Assembly (NCBI RefSeq): GCF_027887165.1 | Contig: NC_077228.1 | Location: forward strand, 383,756,456-383,820,455 | Origin: Monodelphis domestica | Taxonomy: Eukaryota > Chordata > Mammalia > Didelphimorphia > Didelphidae | Reading direction: 5' to 3' | DNA: 64,000 bases | In this document: piece by piece, positions 22,810-35,164 of the stretch | How positions within the stretch are numbered: position 1 is the stretch's first letter | How the letters are laid out: each line of letters starts with the position of its first letter | Notes under the pieces: generated by a model | The model's input: the letters and a program-made list of their open reading frames with translations, nothing else | The model's database searches: none | What the model was told of the DNA's origin: nothing | Program-made: the position numbers and the translations under genes

Positions 22810-25800
22810 TGTTGGGGAATACACAGGTGGTAATCATAACTCTGTATGTGAACAGGATGAACTCACCCATAAATGGAAGCAAATAGAAAAGTGGATTAGA
22901 AACCATAATCCTACCATATTTTGTCTACAAGAAACACACATGAGGCAGGTAGGCACACACAGGGTAAAGGTAAAAGGCTGGAGCAAAATCTATCAGGAAT
23001 CAACTGAGAAAAAGAAAGCAGGAGTCACAATCATATCTAACAAAGCCAAAGTAAAAACAGATCTGATTAAAAGAGATAGGGAAGGTAATTACATCCTAAT
23101 AAAAGGCAGTATAGACAATGAGAAAATAACAGTACTTGACATGTATGAATCAAATGGTATAGCATCCAAATTTCTAAAGGAGAAACTAGTGGATCTCAAG
23201 GAGGAAATATATAGTAAAACTATACTAGTGGGAGACCTAAACCTTCCTCTATCAAATCTAGATGAGTTAAACCAAAAAATAAATAAGAAATAGGTAAGAG
23301 ATGTGAATTAATTCTTAGAAAAATTGGAATTAATAGATATATGGAGAAAAATAAATAGGGACAAAAAGAAATACACCTTCTTTTCAGCAGCACAAGGTAC
23401 ATTCTCAAAGACCACCTAGTAGGACATAAAAATATGGCAAACATACAAAAGAGCATATATAATAAATGCAACCTTTTCAGATCATAATGGAATAAAAAGT
23501 ATAATTAGTAAGGGTACATTGAGAGAGAAATAAAAAAATTAATTGGAAATTAAATAATACCATTCTCCAAAATTGTATAGTTAAAGAACAAATCATAGAA
23601 ACAATTTATAATTTCATTGAAGGGAATGATAATGATGAGACATCCCATCAAAATCTATGGGATACAGCCAAAGCAGTACTTGGGGGAAATTTATATCTTT
23701 GAGTGCATATATTAACAAATTAGAGAGGGTAGAGCTCAATGAATTGGGAATACAAATTAAAAAAAACTAGAAAGAGAACAAATTAAAAATACCCAAATAA
23801 AAACTAAATTAGAAATCCTAAACAGTAAAGGAGAAATTAATGAAAATGAAAATGAAAATGAAAGAACTATCAAATTAATAAATAAAACTAGAAGCTGGCA
23901 CTTTGAAAAAAAACAAAATAGGTAGAGTACTGGTTAATCTAATTTAAAAAAGCAAAGAAGAAAACCAAATTAACTGTATCAAAGAAGAAAAGGGAGAAGA
24001 TACCTCTAATGAAGAGGAAATTAAGGTAATCATTAAAAACTATTTTTCCCAATTATTTGGCAATAAATATAGCAATCTAGGTAATATGGATGAATATTTA
24101 TAAAAATATAAATTGCCTAGATTAACAGAGGAAGAAATAAAAAAAAATAATCCCATATCAGAAAAAGAAATTGATCAAGCAATCAAAGAACTCCTTAAGA
24201 AAAAATGCCCAGGACCAGATGGATTCACAAGTGAATTCTATCAAACATTTAAAGAACAACTAATCCCAATATTACACAAAATATTTGACAAAATATTTGA
24301 CAAAATAAGCAAAGAAGGAATTCTACCAAACTCCTTTTATGACACAAATATGGTACTGATTCCAAAAACAGAGAAATAAAATTATAGACCAATTTCCCTA
24401 ATGAACATAGATGCAAAAATCTTAAATAGGATGCTAGCAAAAAGACTTCAGAAAGTGATCACTAGGGTTATTCATTATGATCAGGTGCTATTTGTACCAA
24501 GAATGCAAAGATGGTTCAATATTAGGAAAAAAATCCACATAATTGACTATATCAACAAGCAAGCCAACAAAAATCACATGATTATCTCAATAGATGCAGA
24601 AAAAGCCTTTGACAAAATACAACACTCATTCCTATTGAATAATCTAGAAAGTATAAGAATAGAAGGATCTTTCATAAAAATAATAAACAGTATATATTTA
24701 AAGGCACTAGCAAGCATCATCTGCAATGGGGATAAATTAGAACCCTTCCCAATAAGATCAGGGGTGAAACAAGGATGCTCATTATCACCTCTATTATTTA
24801 ACATGGTCGTAGAAACACTAGCAGTAGCAATTAGAGAAGAAATTTAAATTGAAGGTATTAAAATAGGCAATGAGGAGACCAAACGATCACTCCTTGCAGA
24901 TGCTATGATGGTCTACTTAAAGAATCCTAGAGAATCAGCTAAAAAGCTAGTGAAAATAATCAAGAACCTTACCAAAGTTTCAGGATACAAAATAAACCCA
25001 CATAAGTCACCAGCATTTCTATATATCTCCAACACATCTCAGCAGCAAGAATTAGAAAGAGAAATTCCATTTTAAATCACCCTAGACAATATAAAATACT
25101 TAGGAATCTACATGCCAAGAGAAACAGAGGAATTATATGAATACAACTACAAAACACTTTCCACACAATTAAAAATAGATCTAAATAATTAGAAAAACAT
25201 TTAAGTGCTCATGGGAAGGATAAGCTAACATAATAAAAATGACCATCCTACCCAAACTTATTTAGTGCCATAAACATCAAACTACCAAGAAATTTCTTTA
25301 CTGAATTAAAAAAAATCATAACAAAGTTCATTTGGAAGAAGACAAGTTCAAGAATATCAAGGAAAATAATGAAAAAAATGTGAAGGAAAATGGCCTCCCT
25401 GCACCAGGTCTTAAACTGTACTATAAAGCAGTAGTCATCAAAACAATATGGTACTGGCTAAGAGATAGAAGGGAGAATCAGTGGAAAAGACTTGGGGTAA
25501 GTGACCTCAGCAAGACAGTCTATGATAAACCCAAAGATCTCAGCTTTTGGGACAAAAATCCAGTATTTGACAAAAACTGTTGGGAAAACTGGAAAACAAT
25601 ATAGGAGAAATTAGGTTTAGATCAGCATCTCACACCCTATATATATCTGATAAACTCAGAATAGGTGAATGATTTGAATATAAAGAAGAAAATTATAAGT
25701 AAATTAGGTGAACACAGAATAGTATACATGTCAGATCTTTGGGAAAAGAAAGATTTTCAGACCAAGCAAGAGTCAGGAAAAAATAACAAAATGTAAAATA

Positions 25801-26700
25801 AGTAATTTTGATTACATTAAATTAAAAAGGGTTTGTACAAACAAAACCAATGAAACCAAAATTAGAAGGGAAGCAACATATTGGGGGAAAAAGTTCTTAT
25901 AACATAAGCCTCTGACAAAGGGCTACTCAATTTTTAAGGAGCTAAATCAGTTGTAAAAAAATCAAGCCATTCCAATTGATAAATGGGCAAGGGACATAAA
26001 TAGGCAATTTTCAGATAAAGAAATCAAAAATATTAATAAGCACATGAAAAAGTGTTCTAAATCTCTTATAATCAAAGAGATGCAAATCATAATAACTCTG
26101 ATGTACCACCTCACGCCTAGGATATTGGCTAATATGACACAAAAGGAAAGTAATACATGTTGGAGGGGATGTGTCAAAATTGGGACATTAATACATTGCT
26201 GGTAGAGTTGTGAATTGATCCAACCATTCTGGAGGGCAATTTGGAACTATGCCCAAAGGGCTTTAAATGACTGCCTGCTCTTTGTTCCAGCCATACCACT
26301 GCTGTTTGTATCCCAAGAAGATAATAAGTAAAAAGACTTGTTCAAAAATATTTATAGCTGTGCTCTTTGTGGTGGCAAAAAATTAGAAAATAAGAGGATG
26401 CCCTTTGATTGGAGAATGGCTGAACAAATTATGGTATCTGTTAGTGATGGAATACTATTGTGCTCTAAGGAATAATGAACTGGAGGAATTCCATGTGAAC
26501 TGGAAAGACCTCCAGGAATTGATGCAGAGTGAGAGGAACAGAACCAGGAGAACATTATACACAGAGATGGGTACACAACTGAATGTAGTGGACTTATCTA
26601 CTACCAGCAATGTAATGACCCAGGACAATTCTGAGGGACTTATAAGAAAGTATACTATCCACATCCAGAGAAAGAACTGTGGGAATGGAAACAGAATAAA
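22810..26700 (+). pseudogene. L1 ORF2p remnant (endonuclease, reverse transcriptase)
   Basis: Endonuclease pieces: FCLQETH (about 22918), TILVGDLNLPLS (about 23215) and YTFFSAAQGTFSK (about 23370). Reverse transcriptase pieces: [47 protein letters not shown] and [14 protein letters not shown]. The catalytic FADD box reads LADAMMVYL (about 24892), so the second Asp is Ala. The C-terminal region WRGCVKIGTLIHCW-like precedes the ORF end. Open blocks at 22940-23293, 24113-24379, 24401-24847 and 25332-25604 are separated by stops and frameshifts. Confidence 0.85.
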
Positions 26701-26885
26701 AACAACTGCTTGATCACATGGGTTGATGGGGATATGTTTGGCGATATAGACTCTAAACCATCACCCTAGTGTAAATATCAATAATATGGAAGTAGGTCTT
26801 GATCAGTGACACATGTTTCCCAGTTCCCAGTGGAACTGGGAAATTTTTCTTAATCAATTAAATAAAATTTCAAAATTAAATAAAG

Positions 26886-27355
26886 TATGTTTGATGTGTC
26901 TAAAAAAAAGATCCATGTTTCTAAGCAAAAAGAGTGAAACCATTCACCATATTTTCATTCCACCACTCAGCACTATGGTATATGTCAGTAGATTAACATT
27001 TATTAAACATTTAGTAGATTCTAGGCACTGTACAGGTAGCATTCTATGTGTTATATAATAAAGTGCTTGGCTTTTAACAAATGCTTTCTTATTCAAATTT
27101 TAAAAATAATTTTTATTCAAAGAGTAGAAATGACTCTCAAAAGAATGAAATTAGAAAAAAATATATTTAGTGAAGTATTTATAGAAATAAATGCTTGCTA
27201 GCATAAATAAAAATTTAAAAGCCCTTGGGGATAGTTTTTAAAATCTCAAAAGAGGAAAGATTCCAAAAGAAAGAAAAAGATCATATCATGTATTTTAAAA
27301 AACATTACTAAAATAATTATTATTAGATATTATTATGATATTTTTACCATGCCAT
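26886..27355. other. Unassigned AT-rich spacer
   Basis: Nothing firmly recognised; 'tattaaacatttagtagatt' with 'ctaggcactgtacaggtag' near 27000 hints at an old L2/MIR end. Confidence 0.35.
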
Positions 27356-27359
27356 TAGT

Positions 27360-27600
27360 ATAAATCATAACTTTCTTATTCTTCTTTGGTAGTGTTTTGT
27401 AAATGAGAAATATCATTTGAAGAATACCTTGTGTTTGTCCACCTCCAGAAAAAGAACTAATAATGAGAAATAAACAAAATATAGTTTTATATATATTATA
27501 TCTTTTTGTCAAATAATACATTTTCTAGTGTGAGGAGGGGAGGGAAGAAGGGATGGAGGGATATATTTGGGTATTTTAATGTAATAAATAAATATATTAA
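27360..27600 (+). mobile_element. Old L1 3' UTR fragment
   Basis: 'cacctccagaaaaagaacta', then a G-rich 'gggagggaagaagggatgga' and an A/T-rich end follow the L1 3'-terminal pattern seen in the other L1 copies here. Confidence 0.5.
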
Positions 27601-28595
27601 TTTTATTTTTTGAAGACTAAGTGAGCTTCTACTCTAAACTGGGGCTGCTAATAACTTTATGTGGCTCTCTGCTTAAACAGTTTTCAATGCAAATGTATTT
27701 ATAATAAAAATTACTTAAAATAGTCATTTTATTATGAAGGTTAACCCTTAATGTAACAGATTTATGAAGGTATCATTGTATAATATTTGTGCTGTACTAA
27801 ACCTGAACCAGCAAAGCATTATTTAAATTATTCCTGATTACTCCTATTTTATAAAATTTGATTTGCTCCTATATTGTAAAATATTTTTGAGAATAGTCTA
27901 TTCATACCATAAGTACAATATTGAAGTAAACATGACAACCTTATCAAAAATTTTCTATACTAGACCAAATCTTGATATGCACTGACAGAGTAGTGAAAAT
28001 TTAAGATTGAGCTGTGTTTATTTTTTATTGATTTTAGGCAAGAAAAAAGAAGGTTTGAAGGCTTTTCTCAGGAAAAAAAGTTTCTCATACACATCAGAAT
28101 TATACAAAACTGCATTGTAGACATAACTACAGAGGTAACTTGGTTTATTAGCCCTCTGATTGTTGATATAATATAAAAGTGTTCACCAAAAGTGTTCATT
28201 TCTATTAACATTCGATATTATATTAATTGCATCAAGTCTCAGGGCAGTAAGAGTTTCTTCAGTGAAATGAATGGTAATTTGGAAGAAATTGGTTAAAACT
28301 AGCCACACTGAAAAAGCAATGTGAATGAAGAATTCTATTTGCCTAGTTTATTACATGCAACTGAATATGCAGCTGTTCAGATCAAGCAATTTATTTGTGA
28401 ATATTGGGAAATGTCTAAGGGATGGTGAAAGAGGACTAGAATTGAGTAATAGGTTTGAGCCAGATTGTATTGGAAACACCCACAGTTATTATTATAAATC
28501 TTAATAAAGAGGGTAAGACTTAAATGCAGGCCTTCCTGGCTCTGAGACTTACTATTTTTTCTTTAACATGAATGCTCTCAAAATTAACAATTCAT
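27601..28595. other. Unassigned AT-rich spacer
   Basis: No gene or classified repeat recognised. Confidence 0.4.
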
Positions 28596-30153
28596 TAAAG
28601 TCAATGTCAACAAGGAGACAACATAACCAAAAACTTAGAGATGCATCCAAAACAGTACTTAGGGGACATTTTATGTCTCTAAATGTTTACACCAATAAAA
28701 AAGAAAAAGCAGATTAATAAATTGTGTATGTAACTGAGAAAACAAAAAAGAACAAATTAAAAACTCCAATTAAGCACTAAATTAGAAATCTTGAAAAACC
28801 AAAGAAGAGAGCAATAAAACTGAAAATAAGAAAACCATTGAACTAATAAATAAAGCAAGGAGATGGTTTTATGAAAAATCAGTTAAATAGATAAACCATT
28901 GATGAATTTGATTTAACAAAAGAAGAAAAACAAATTACTAGTATTAAAAATGAAAAGAGTGAGATTATGACCAATGAAAAGGAGATTAAAGCAATTATTA
29001 GGAGTTACTTTGCTTAATTATATGCCAATAAATCTGATAATCTAAGTGAAATAGATGAATATTTAAAGAAGTATAAATTGCTCAGATTAACAGAAGAGAA
29101 TATAAAATACTTAAACAATCTCAGCTCAGAAAAGGAAATTGAATAAGTCATCAATGAATTCCCTAAGAAAAAAAGCTACCAGGCCAGATGGATTCACAAG
29201 TGAATTTTACCAAGCATTTCAAGAACAATTAATTTAAATACTACATAAAATATTCAGAAAAATAGCTGAGGAAGGAACTCTACCAATTTCCTTTTATGAC
29301 ACAAATATGGTGTCTTGATACCTAAACCAGGAAGAACAAAAAGAGAGAAAGAAAACTACAATTCAGTATCTATAATAAATATTGATGCAAACTATTAAAC
29401 AAAATACTAGCAAGAATATTATAATATATCATAAGGATAACACACTATGATTACATGGGTTATATTAAGAATTCAGGGATGGTTCAATATTAGGAAGACT
29501 ATCAACATAATTGACCATATCAATAACAAACCCAAAAGAAACCATATGAATATTTCAACTGATGCAGAAAAAGTTTTTGACAAAATACAACACCCATTCC
29601 TGCTGAAAATACTAGAGAACATTGGAAAAAATGGAAGAGTACTCAAAATGATAAAGAGTATCTGTTTAAAACCATCGGCAAACACTATCTATAATGGGGA
29701 TGAGCTAGAAGCCTTCCTAATAAGCTAAAGAGTGAAACAAGGATGTCCATTATCACTATTCAATATTGTACTAGAAATGCTAGCTATAGCAATAAGTGAA
29801 GAAGAAAAAAAATGAAGGAATTAGAATAGGCTATGAGGAATAAAGCTATCACTTTTTGCAAATTATATTATGGCATATCTAAAGAATCAATCAGAAAACT
29901 AATAAAAATAATTAATCACTAACAAAGTGGTAGAACATAAAATAAACCCCAAAAAGTCATCAGCATCTCTCTAAACTACAAACAGAGCCCAAAGAGATAG
30001 AAAGAGAATTTCTATTTAAAATCAATGTAGACAGTCTAAAATACCTGGGAATCTACCTGCCAAAATAAACCCAGGAATTATATGATCACAGCTACAAAAC
30101 ACTTTTCATTCAGATAAAGTCTGATCTAAACAATTAGAAAAAGCATTATGGGT

Positions 30154-31029
30154 TGTTAGAGATAAAAGAGTGGTTGCCTTAAACTGTGACCATGAAAATA
30201 TGGTTTCAAGACAGTGTCTTTAGTTGAATAAAAAATAAAGTGGTCGCCATGGGAAAATTCCCAAATATTAAATACCCAAGTCAGTGGGTTTTATGGAGAT
30301 TTTAATTAATACAAGTAAGGAATTAAAGAAAGGGAGAGAGACAGAGTAAGAGGGAATAGTAGGAAAAAGCCTAGGCCAGCCTAGGCCAGCCTAGGCTTTA
30401 AGCCTTAAGAGAGACCAGTCAGTCTTTAATCACTCACCACAAGATCCTTCCAAGCAAAATTCTAATGTTCAGAGAGACCCTCTAGTTTAGCTCAGGAAGC
30501 TCCACTTCAGCTTCCAAGGCTGCCTTCCTCTTCAGAGGCCTTCTGGCCTCCTTTTAAAGAGAATTTTCTCCTATGTCACCTCCCCTAAGTTTTTACATCT
30601 ACCAACCACAGTAGAAGTTTTCACAGGAGTGACCATTCTTAATTCACACCTTCTTTAGTTCCCAACTTCTCTGGGTAGACTAAAACTTCTGAGTAAGTTC
30701 ACACCTCTTTGCCCCTGGCAAGTTTGCAAGTTGCCTGACCTTTATAAGTACTTAGCACCTTTTTGTATTAGATCTAAGAATAGACTTAGCTTAAGGCTTT
30801 TGTCTCACTATAAGTATGAGTTAAGTACTTTTTCATTGTTCAGTAAGCAATTTACAACTTTATCTTCCCCTAAAGTATGCTTAAGTATGGGTGGAGTAAT
30901 GTTAGAGTTCTCACATTCCTGATCAAGTACCTTCATTGTTTAAAATGGGGAATGGTCTTAACCAAATGTTCTAAGGTAGAGTGTGAGAATTTTTAACATT
31001 CACAAGTCTGAGAAATTTTAAGATTCACA
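30154..31029 (-). mobile_element. Solo ERV LTR inserted in L1
   Basis: An 876-bp unit starting TG (tgttagagat) and ending CA (agattcaca), flanked by GGGT at 30150-30153 and 31030-31033. The host L1 reads continuously across the site when compared with the other L1 copies (target region catgggtaggac...aacataat), confirming an insertion with a 4-bp duplication, as for class I ERVs. It contains a short tandem of gcctaggcca near 30369-30395. The CTAACA end and the order of parts suggest minus orientation. Younger than the L1 it interrupts; solo and non-coding. Confidence 0.85.
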
Positions 31030-32483
31030 GGGTACACCAAACCAACATAATAAAAATGATAATTCTTCCTAAATTAATTTACTTATACAGGGCCATACCA
31101 ATCACACTATTCAAAAATTACCTCATAGCGATAGAAAAAATAACAAAATTCATATGGAAGAACAAAAGACAAAATATCAAGGAAGGTGATGAAAAAAATA
31201 TGAAGAAAGTGGCTTAACCGTACCTGATTTCTACATTATAAAGTGGCAACCATCAAACAATTTGGTACTGGCTAAGAAATAGAGTGGAGGACTAATAGAA
31301 TAGATTGGGCACTCAACATACAATGGTAAATGACCACAGTAATCTAATGTTTGACAAACCCAAATATCCAAGTGTTTAGAAGAATTCACCATTTAACAAA
31401 AACTGCTGGGAAAACTATAAAATAGCATGGCAGAAATTAGGCATAGACCAATACTTCATACAATATACCAAGGCAAAGACAAAACAGATACATGATTTAG
31501 AAATTAAGGGTGATAGGATGAACAAATCATGGGAACACAAAATAGTTTAGTTGGAAGACCTATGGATAAGGTAAGAATTTAGGTCAAAAGAAGACAAAGT
31601 GAAATTTTTGAATTTGAAATATATTTTGAATATGAATTGAATTTTGAATTGAAATATAAAATAAATAAATTTGTCTATATTAAAGTTTAAAAGTTTTTGC
31701 ACAAATAAAAACAATTCAATCAAGATTAAAAGGGAAACAACAAACTGGGAGGGGGAATATTTATATAAAAGCTCTGTCAAAGACTTAATTTCTCAAATAT
31801 ATAGAGAACTGTGTCAAATTTATAAGAATACAAAGCATTTCCCAATTGATAAATAGTCAAAGATATGAACTGACAAATCTCAGATAACTGAAATTTAAAA
31901 CTATCTTTAATCATATGAAAAAATTTCCAAATGATTACTGATTAGAGAAATGAATATTAAAACAATTCTGAGGTACCAACCACGACATACTATCAGACTG
32001 GCTAACGTGACAAAAAAAGGAAATGATAGATGTTGGAGTGGATATAGAAAAATCAGGATATTAATATACTGCTGGAAAAACTATTAATTGATACAACTGT
32101 TTTGGAGAGCAATCTGGAATCATGCCCAAATAGCCATCAAACTGTGCATATCCTTTTATTTAGCAATAGCATTACCAGGTCTATATCTCAAAGAAATTAA
32201 AGATAGGGTAAAAGAACCTACCTGTTCAGAAATATTTATAGGAGCTCTTTTGATGTTAGCAAAGGAGTGGAAACTCAAGGGATGCCCATCAAATGGAGAA
32301 TAGTTAAACAAGTTGTGGTACATTTTTGTAATGGAATACTATTGTGCCATAAGAAATGCCAAACAAGAAGAAAAGAAAAAAAAACTAAAAAGATTTATAT
32401 AAAGAGATGCAAAATGAAGCAAGCAGAACCAAGAGAATATTGTACACAGTAACAACAATAATGGATGATCTACTATGAATGTC

Positions 32484-32505
32484 TTAATTAATTAATTAAT
32501 TAAGG
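32484..32505. repeat. (TTAA)n short tandem in L1 3' UTR
   Basis: 'cttaattaattaattaatta' within the L1 end. Confidence 0.85.
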
Positions 32506-32873
32506 CAAGGATCTAGAACAACTTCAAGATACTCATGCAAAAAAAAAATTATCTACCACCATAGAAGAAACAAGTAGAGTCCAAATGCAAATGGAAACAT
32601 ACTATACTTTATTTCCTACATGAATTTTCCTTTGTGCAAGCAATTTCTTTTACAACATGATGAACATAGAAATATATATATAATATAATAATATATGTAC
32701 AACCTATATCATATTACCTGCCTTCTTGGGAAGGGGGAAGGCTGAGAGGGAGGGAGAGAATGTAGATTGAAAAGTATCAGAAAACATATTGAAAAATTGG
32801 ATTGATGTGTAATCTGGAAAAAAACAAAAATTTATCATAATAAAAATATTTTTAATAAAAAATTTTAATGTGC

Positions 32874-32879
32874 TTTATT
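32874..32879 (-). promoter_or_regulatory. AATAAA polyadenylation signal for the H2B-like ORF
   Basis: A canonical AATAAA on the minus strand lies 62 nt past the stop codon of the ORF at 32941-33258. T-rich sequence follows, supplied by the inverted A-rich tail of the neighbouring L1. Its position suits a short-3'-UTR, polyadenylated, intronless transcript, but such hexamers are common in AT-rich DNA. Confidence 0.45.
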
Positions 32880-32940
32880 ATAATAATAACTCTATCCACA
32901 GGGATGCGATTCCAATTTCAGCTAGCTCTCAGCAGAAATC

Positions 32941-33258
32941 TCACATCCATCCTTCCAGAGGCACCTTACTCAATGTCTCAAGCATTTCTCTGCTGGTGAC
33001 CACTCGCCTGTGATTATAGAAGGACAGCCTTACTGCCTCTAAGGTGGCCTGTTCAAACAGATAGTAATCTAAGGACCACAGGGCATCCAAGACCCAGCTG
33101 TACCCACTGAAATCCTGATGGACTTGCTTCAGGATTTTAGCAATGTAACTGAAGTAGAAGTCTTTCTTCTTCCCAGAGACTGTCCTCATGTATCCACGTC
33201 TTTTCCCAGTCGTGATGAAGCTTCTGGGAACTGTAGCTCCTGCCCTCGGAATTTTCAT
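32941..33258 (-). CDS. Divergent histone H2B-like protein, single exon
   Basis: A 105-codon intronless ORF. Residues 32-103 align to the core histone H2B fold without gaps, with about 25 identities by hand count. Landmarks: ILKQVH at 42-47 (end of alpha-1, canonical VLKQVH), FE at 68-69, EAVRLSFYN at 74-82 (canonical EASRLAHYN, end of alpha-2) and TSREM at 88-92 (canonical TSREI, start of alpha-3). The N-terminal tail is short with basic clusters (KRR 19-21, KKK 30-32). The ORF ends just after alpha-3, so the H2B alpha-C helix, with part of the nucleosome acidic patch, is absent. Canonical H2B has about 126 residues. Alpha-2 is highly changed, with W55 and W61. Known mammalian germline H2B variants (H2B.W, H2B.L/subH2Bv, H2B.K, H2B.N and, as I recall, a marsupial H2B.M) are fast-evolving and sometimes short; I cannot assign it to one. 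It could be a functional testis variant or a degrading copy. The first ATG is used; none lies further upstream in an obvious frame. Confidence 0.7.
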   Translation of the reverse strand: MKIPRAGATVPRSFITTGKRRGYMRTVSGKKKDFYFSYIAKILKQVHQDFSGYSWVLDALWSLDYYLFEQATLEAVRLSFYNHRRVVTSREMLETLSKVPLEGWM

Positions 33259-33500
33259 CTCTGTTCCTACTTTGTTCCCCCAAAATGAATACTATTAAAG
33301 TAATGCCCTAAGATGGTTATACCTGGGCAAGATGATCTTAAACAAATAAAAGTAACAAAAAAAAACAAAGAACAATGGAAAATTCACAGTGGGTATAAGT
33401 GATTTATATCCAAATATACTTAGATAAAAATACTTAGATATTATCAAGGATATGCCTGACTTGGACAAGAGGTAAGCTAATATTGTTTTGAAAATGAGAC
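33259..33500. other. Upstream flank of the H2B-like ORF
   Basis: Not CpG-rich. No CCAAT/TATA arrangement typical of replication-dependent histone genes was seen; a weak TATAACC lies on the minus strand near 33319. No classified repeat recognised. Confidence 0.35.
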
Positions 33501-33504
33501 ATAC

Positions 33505-33712
33505 GGGGCAGTTAGGTTGCTCAGAGGATTAAGAACCAGGACTAGAGATGGGATAGCCTAGGTTCAAATCTGAGTTCAGATACTTGCTAGTTGTGTAACC
33601 CTAGACAAATCACTTAATCCCACTTGCCTAGTCCTTACCATTCTTTTGTATTGGAACCACTACACAGTACTGATTCCAAGACAGAAAGTAAGGGTGTTTT
33701 TTGTTTGTTTTT
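33505..33712 (+). repeat. Type C tRNA-SINE
   Basis: Head 'ggggcagttaggttgctcag', 'aggttcaaatctgagttcag', tail 'gtattggaaccactacacag', ending in a T-rich tract. Confidence 0.75.
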
Positions 33713-35160
33713 TACAGAAGATAGCATATGAACACTCCAAGGAGTTCATTGAAGTAGCCAATACATTGAAAGAATAAAGAATCTAACATGTTGAGACTTT
33801 TCTTTGGAAGATTTATAGGAAAATATGAACAAGATTCACATAGGATGAGAAAGAAGCAGGGGTTTGTAATTTGCTTCAGTGAAGGAAACTGGTATGGGAT
33901 GCACACTGATAACATCAAGGACCTATCAAAACATCAAAACAAAGCAAAGAATTCTTAAAATTTTACAGACTTTGAAAAAGTTTACATTAACATTTTCAGG
34001 GCTGGTGTTTTGTTAGTGAGGTTTGTAAAGAATGTTTTTGTCTAGCACTTGAAATTAATATTTGTTGGGTGTGTGATCCTGTTCAAAAGTCATTTAACGT
34101 CCTACTGCTTTAGGCAGCTTTCTTGCACAATAAGAAGTCAACTTATTGTGTCAACTCTCTTTGGAAGAGTTTCATCAACCAGAAATTCTATATATCAGGA
34201 AAATCCAAGTTCTGGTCCCTATTCCAGTTTCTATCAATACTCTAGCAGTCTAAGTGCTGGGTAGTGTTTCATGATTCATTCCTTGACCTACCAAATCAAC
34301 CTTCTCTTGATTAATACTGAGCAGAAATCAAAAACGTGTCCAGAAAAATTTCAAAATTCCATGGATGGTCTTTGAATGTTTCTACGAAGTGGAGCTTAAT
34401 GAGAACATCAGAGAATTTCTACAAAGCATGGTGTCATGTCAGTAAAAGAGGGAGTAGCAGATTGTTGAAGTTGATATGATGGTGCACATCTCATAGTGCT
34501 TTCAAACAGCTTAACTATTAACTCAGTGTTTTATTTTTAGTTTATTGTTCTTCATGTTTAAGTAATAGGGAAATGCTGACTTCAAATGGCCAATTTAGTC
34601 ATATAATGGAACACATGTCAATATGCAATTAACCAAATGTTATAATAGATATTGGAAAGTTCCAGCATAAAAGCAGAAGCTGGCAATAGGTATAGTAATG
34701 CTTCCAACCTCAAGGGAGAAACTCTTTACATCAGGAATTGAATAATGCGGGAAATCTTAAGAATAAGCAGCATCAGTACCTCTGGAAATGAGGTGAGGAT
34801 GGGCAGAGACCCCTAAACTGCAAGTCTTTTCAAAGAATTGAAAAATATAAGAAATTTATGATGCTGGGAGACAGATGCAAAGGATGGCCCTGTAACTGGT
34901 GCCAAAACTTTGAATTTTCATACTTTTTTAATTTCTCTCTCTCAGTTCAGAAAGTCTAGTTGAGCATGTTTCATCTGTAACATACAATGTTCAAAGTCGA
35001 TTATACACAGGTAAAGGTAAGATCACTTCTGTCTTTAAATATCAGTGTTATCTTTTTTTATCTTCCATTTGTCCTCTGTCTTAACAAGACTTCCCAAATT
35101 GGTATCTCATAGCTGTCTCAAGTTTGACATGAAGACAGAATTACTAATCTTTCACTCAAA
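33713..35160. other. Unassigned spacer
   Basis: No gene or classified repeat recognised. ORFs of 68-71 codons (33712-33918 minus, 34049-34264 plus) have no known domain. Confidence 0.4.
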
Positions 35161-35164
35161 TCTT

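Larger units (their letters stand above)
20435..26885 (+). mobile_element. Near full-length L1 LINE, decayed
   Basis: About 6.45 kb in L1 order: 5' UTR (about 20435-20975), ORF1 (about 20979-22130), a long purine-rich inter-ORF stretch (about 22200-22800), ORF2 with endonuclease and reverse transcriptase, and a 3' UTR ending in an A-rich tail near 26885. Both ORFs carry several stops and frameshifts, so it cannot make intact proteins. An AT-rich expansion near 21640-21770 lies inside ORF1. I found no convincing TSD. The minus-strand ORFs here are shadows. Confidence 0.92.
28600..32865 (+). mobile_element. 5'-truncated older L1, split by a solo LTR
   Basis: L1 ORF2 remnants run from about 28600 to 30153 and resume at 31030, with the LTR 30154-31029 between them. 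Readable pieces are WFNIRKTINIIDHINNK and STDAEKVFDKIQHPFLLK (29447-29728), then the C-terminal domain (32088-32303) and 3' UTR with A-rich end near 32865. It is more decayed than the 20-27 kb copy and its 3' end differs, so it is from a different, older subfamily. Many stops interrupt it. Confidence 0.88.
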
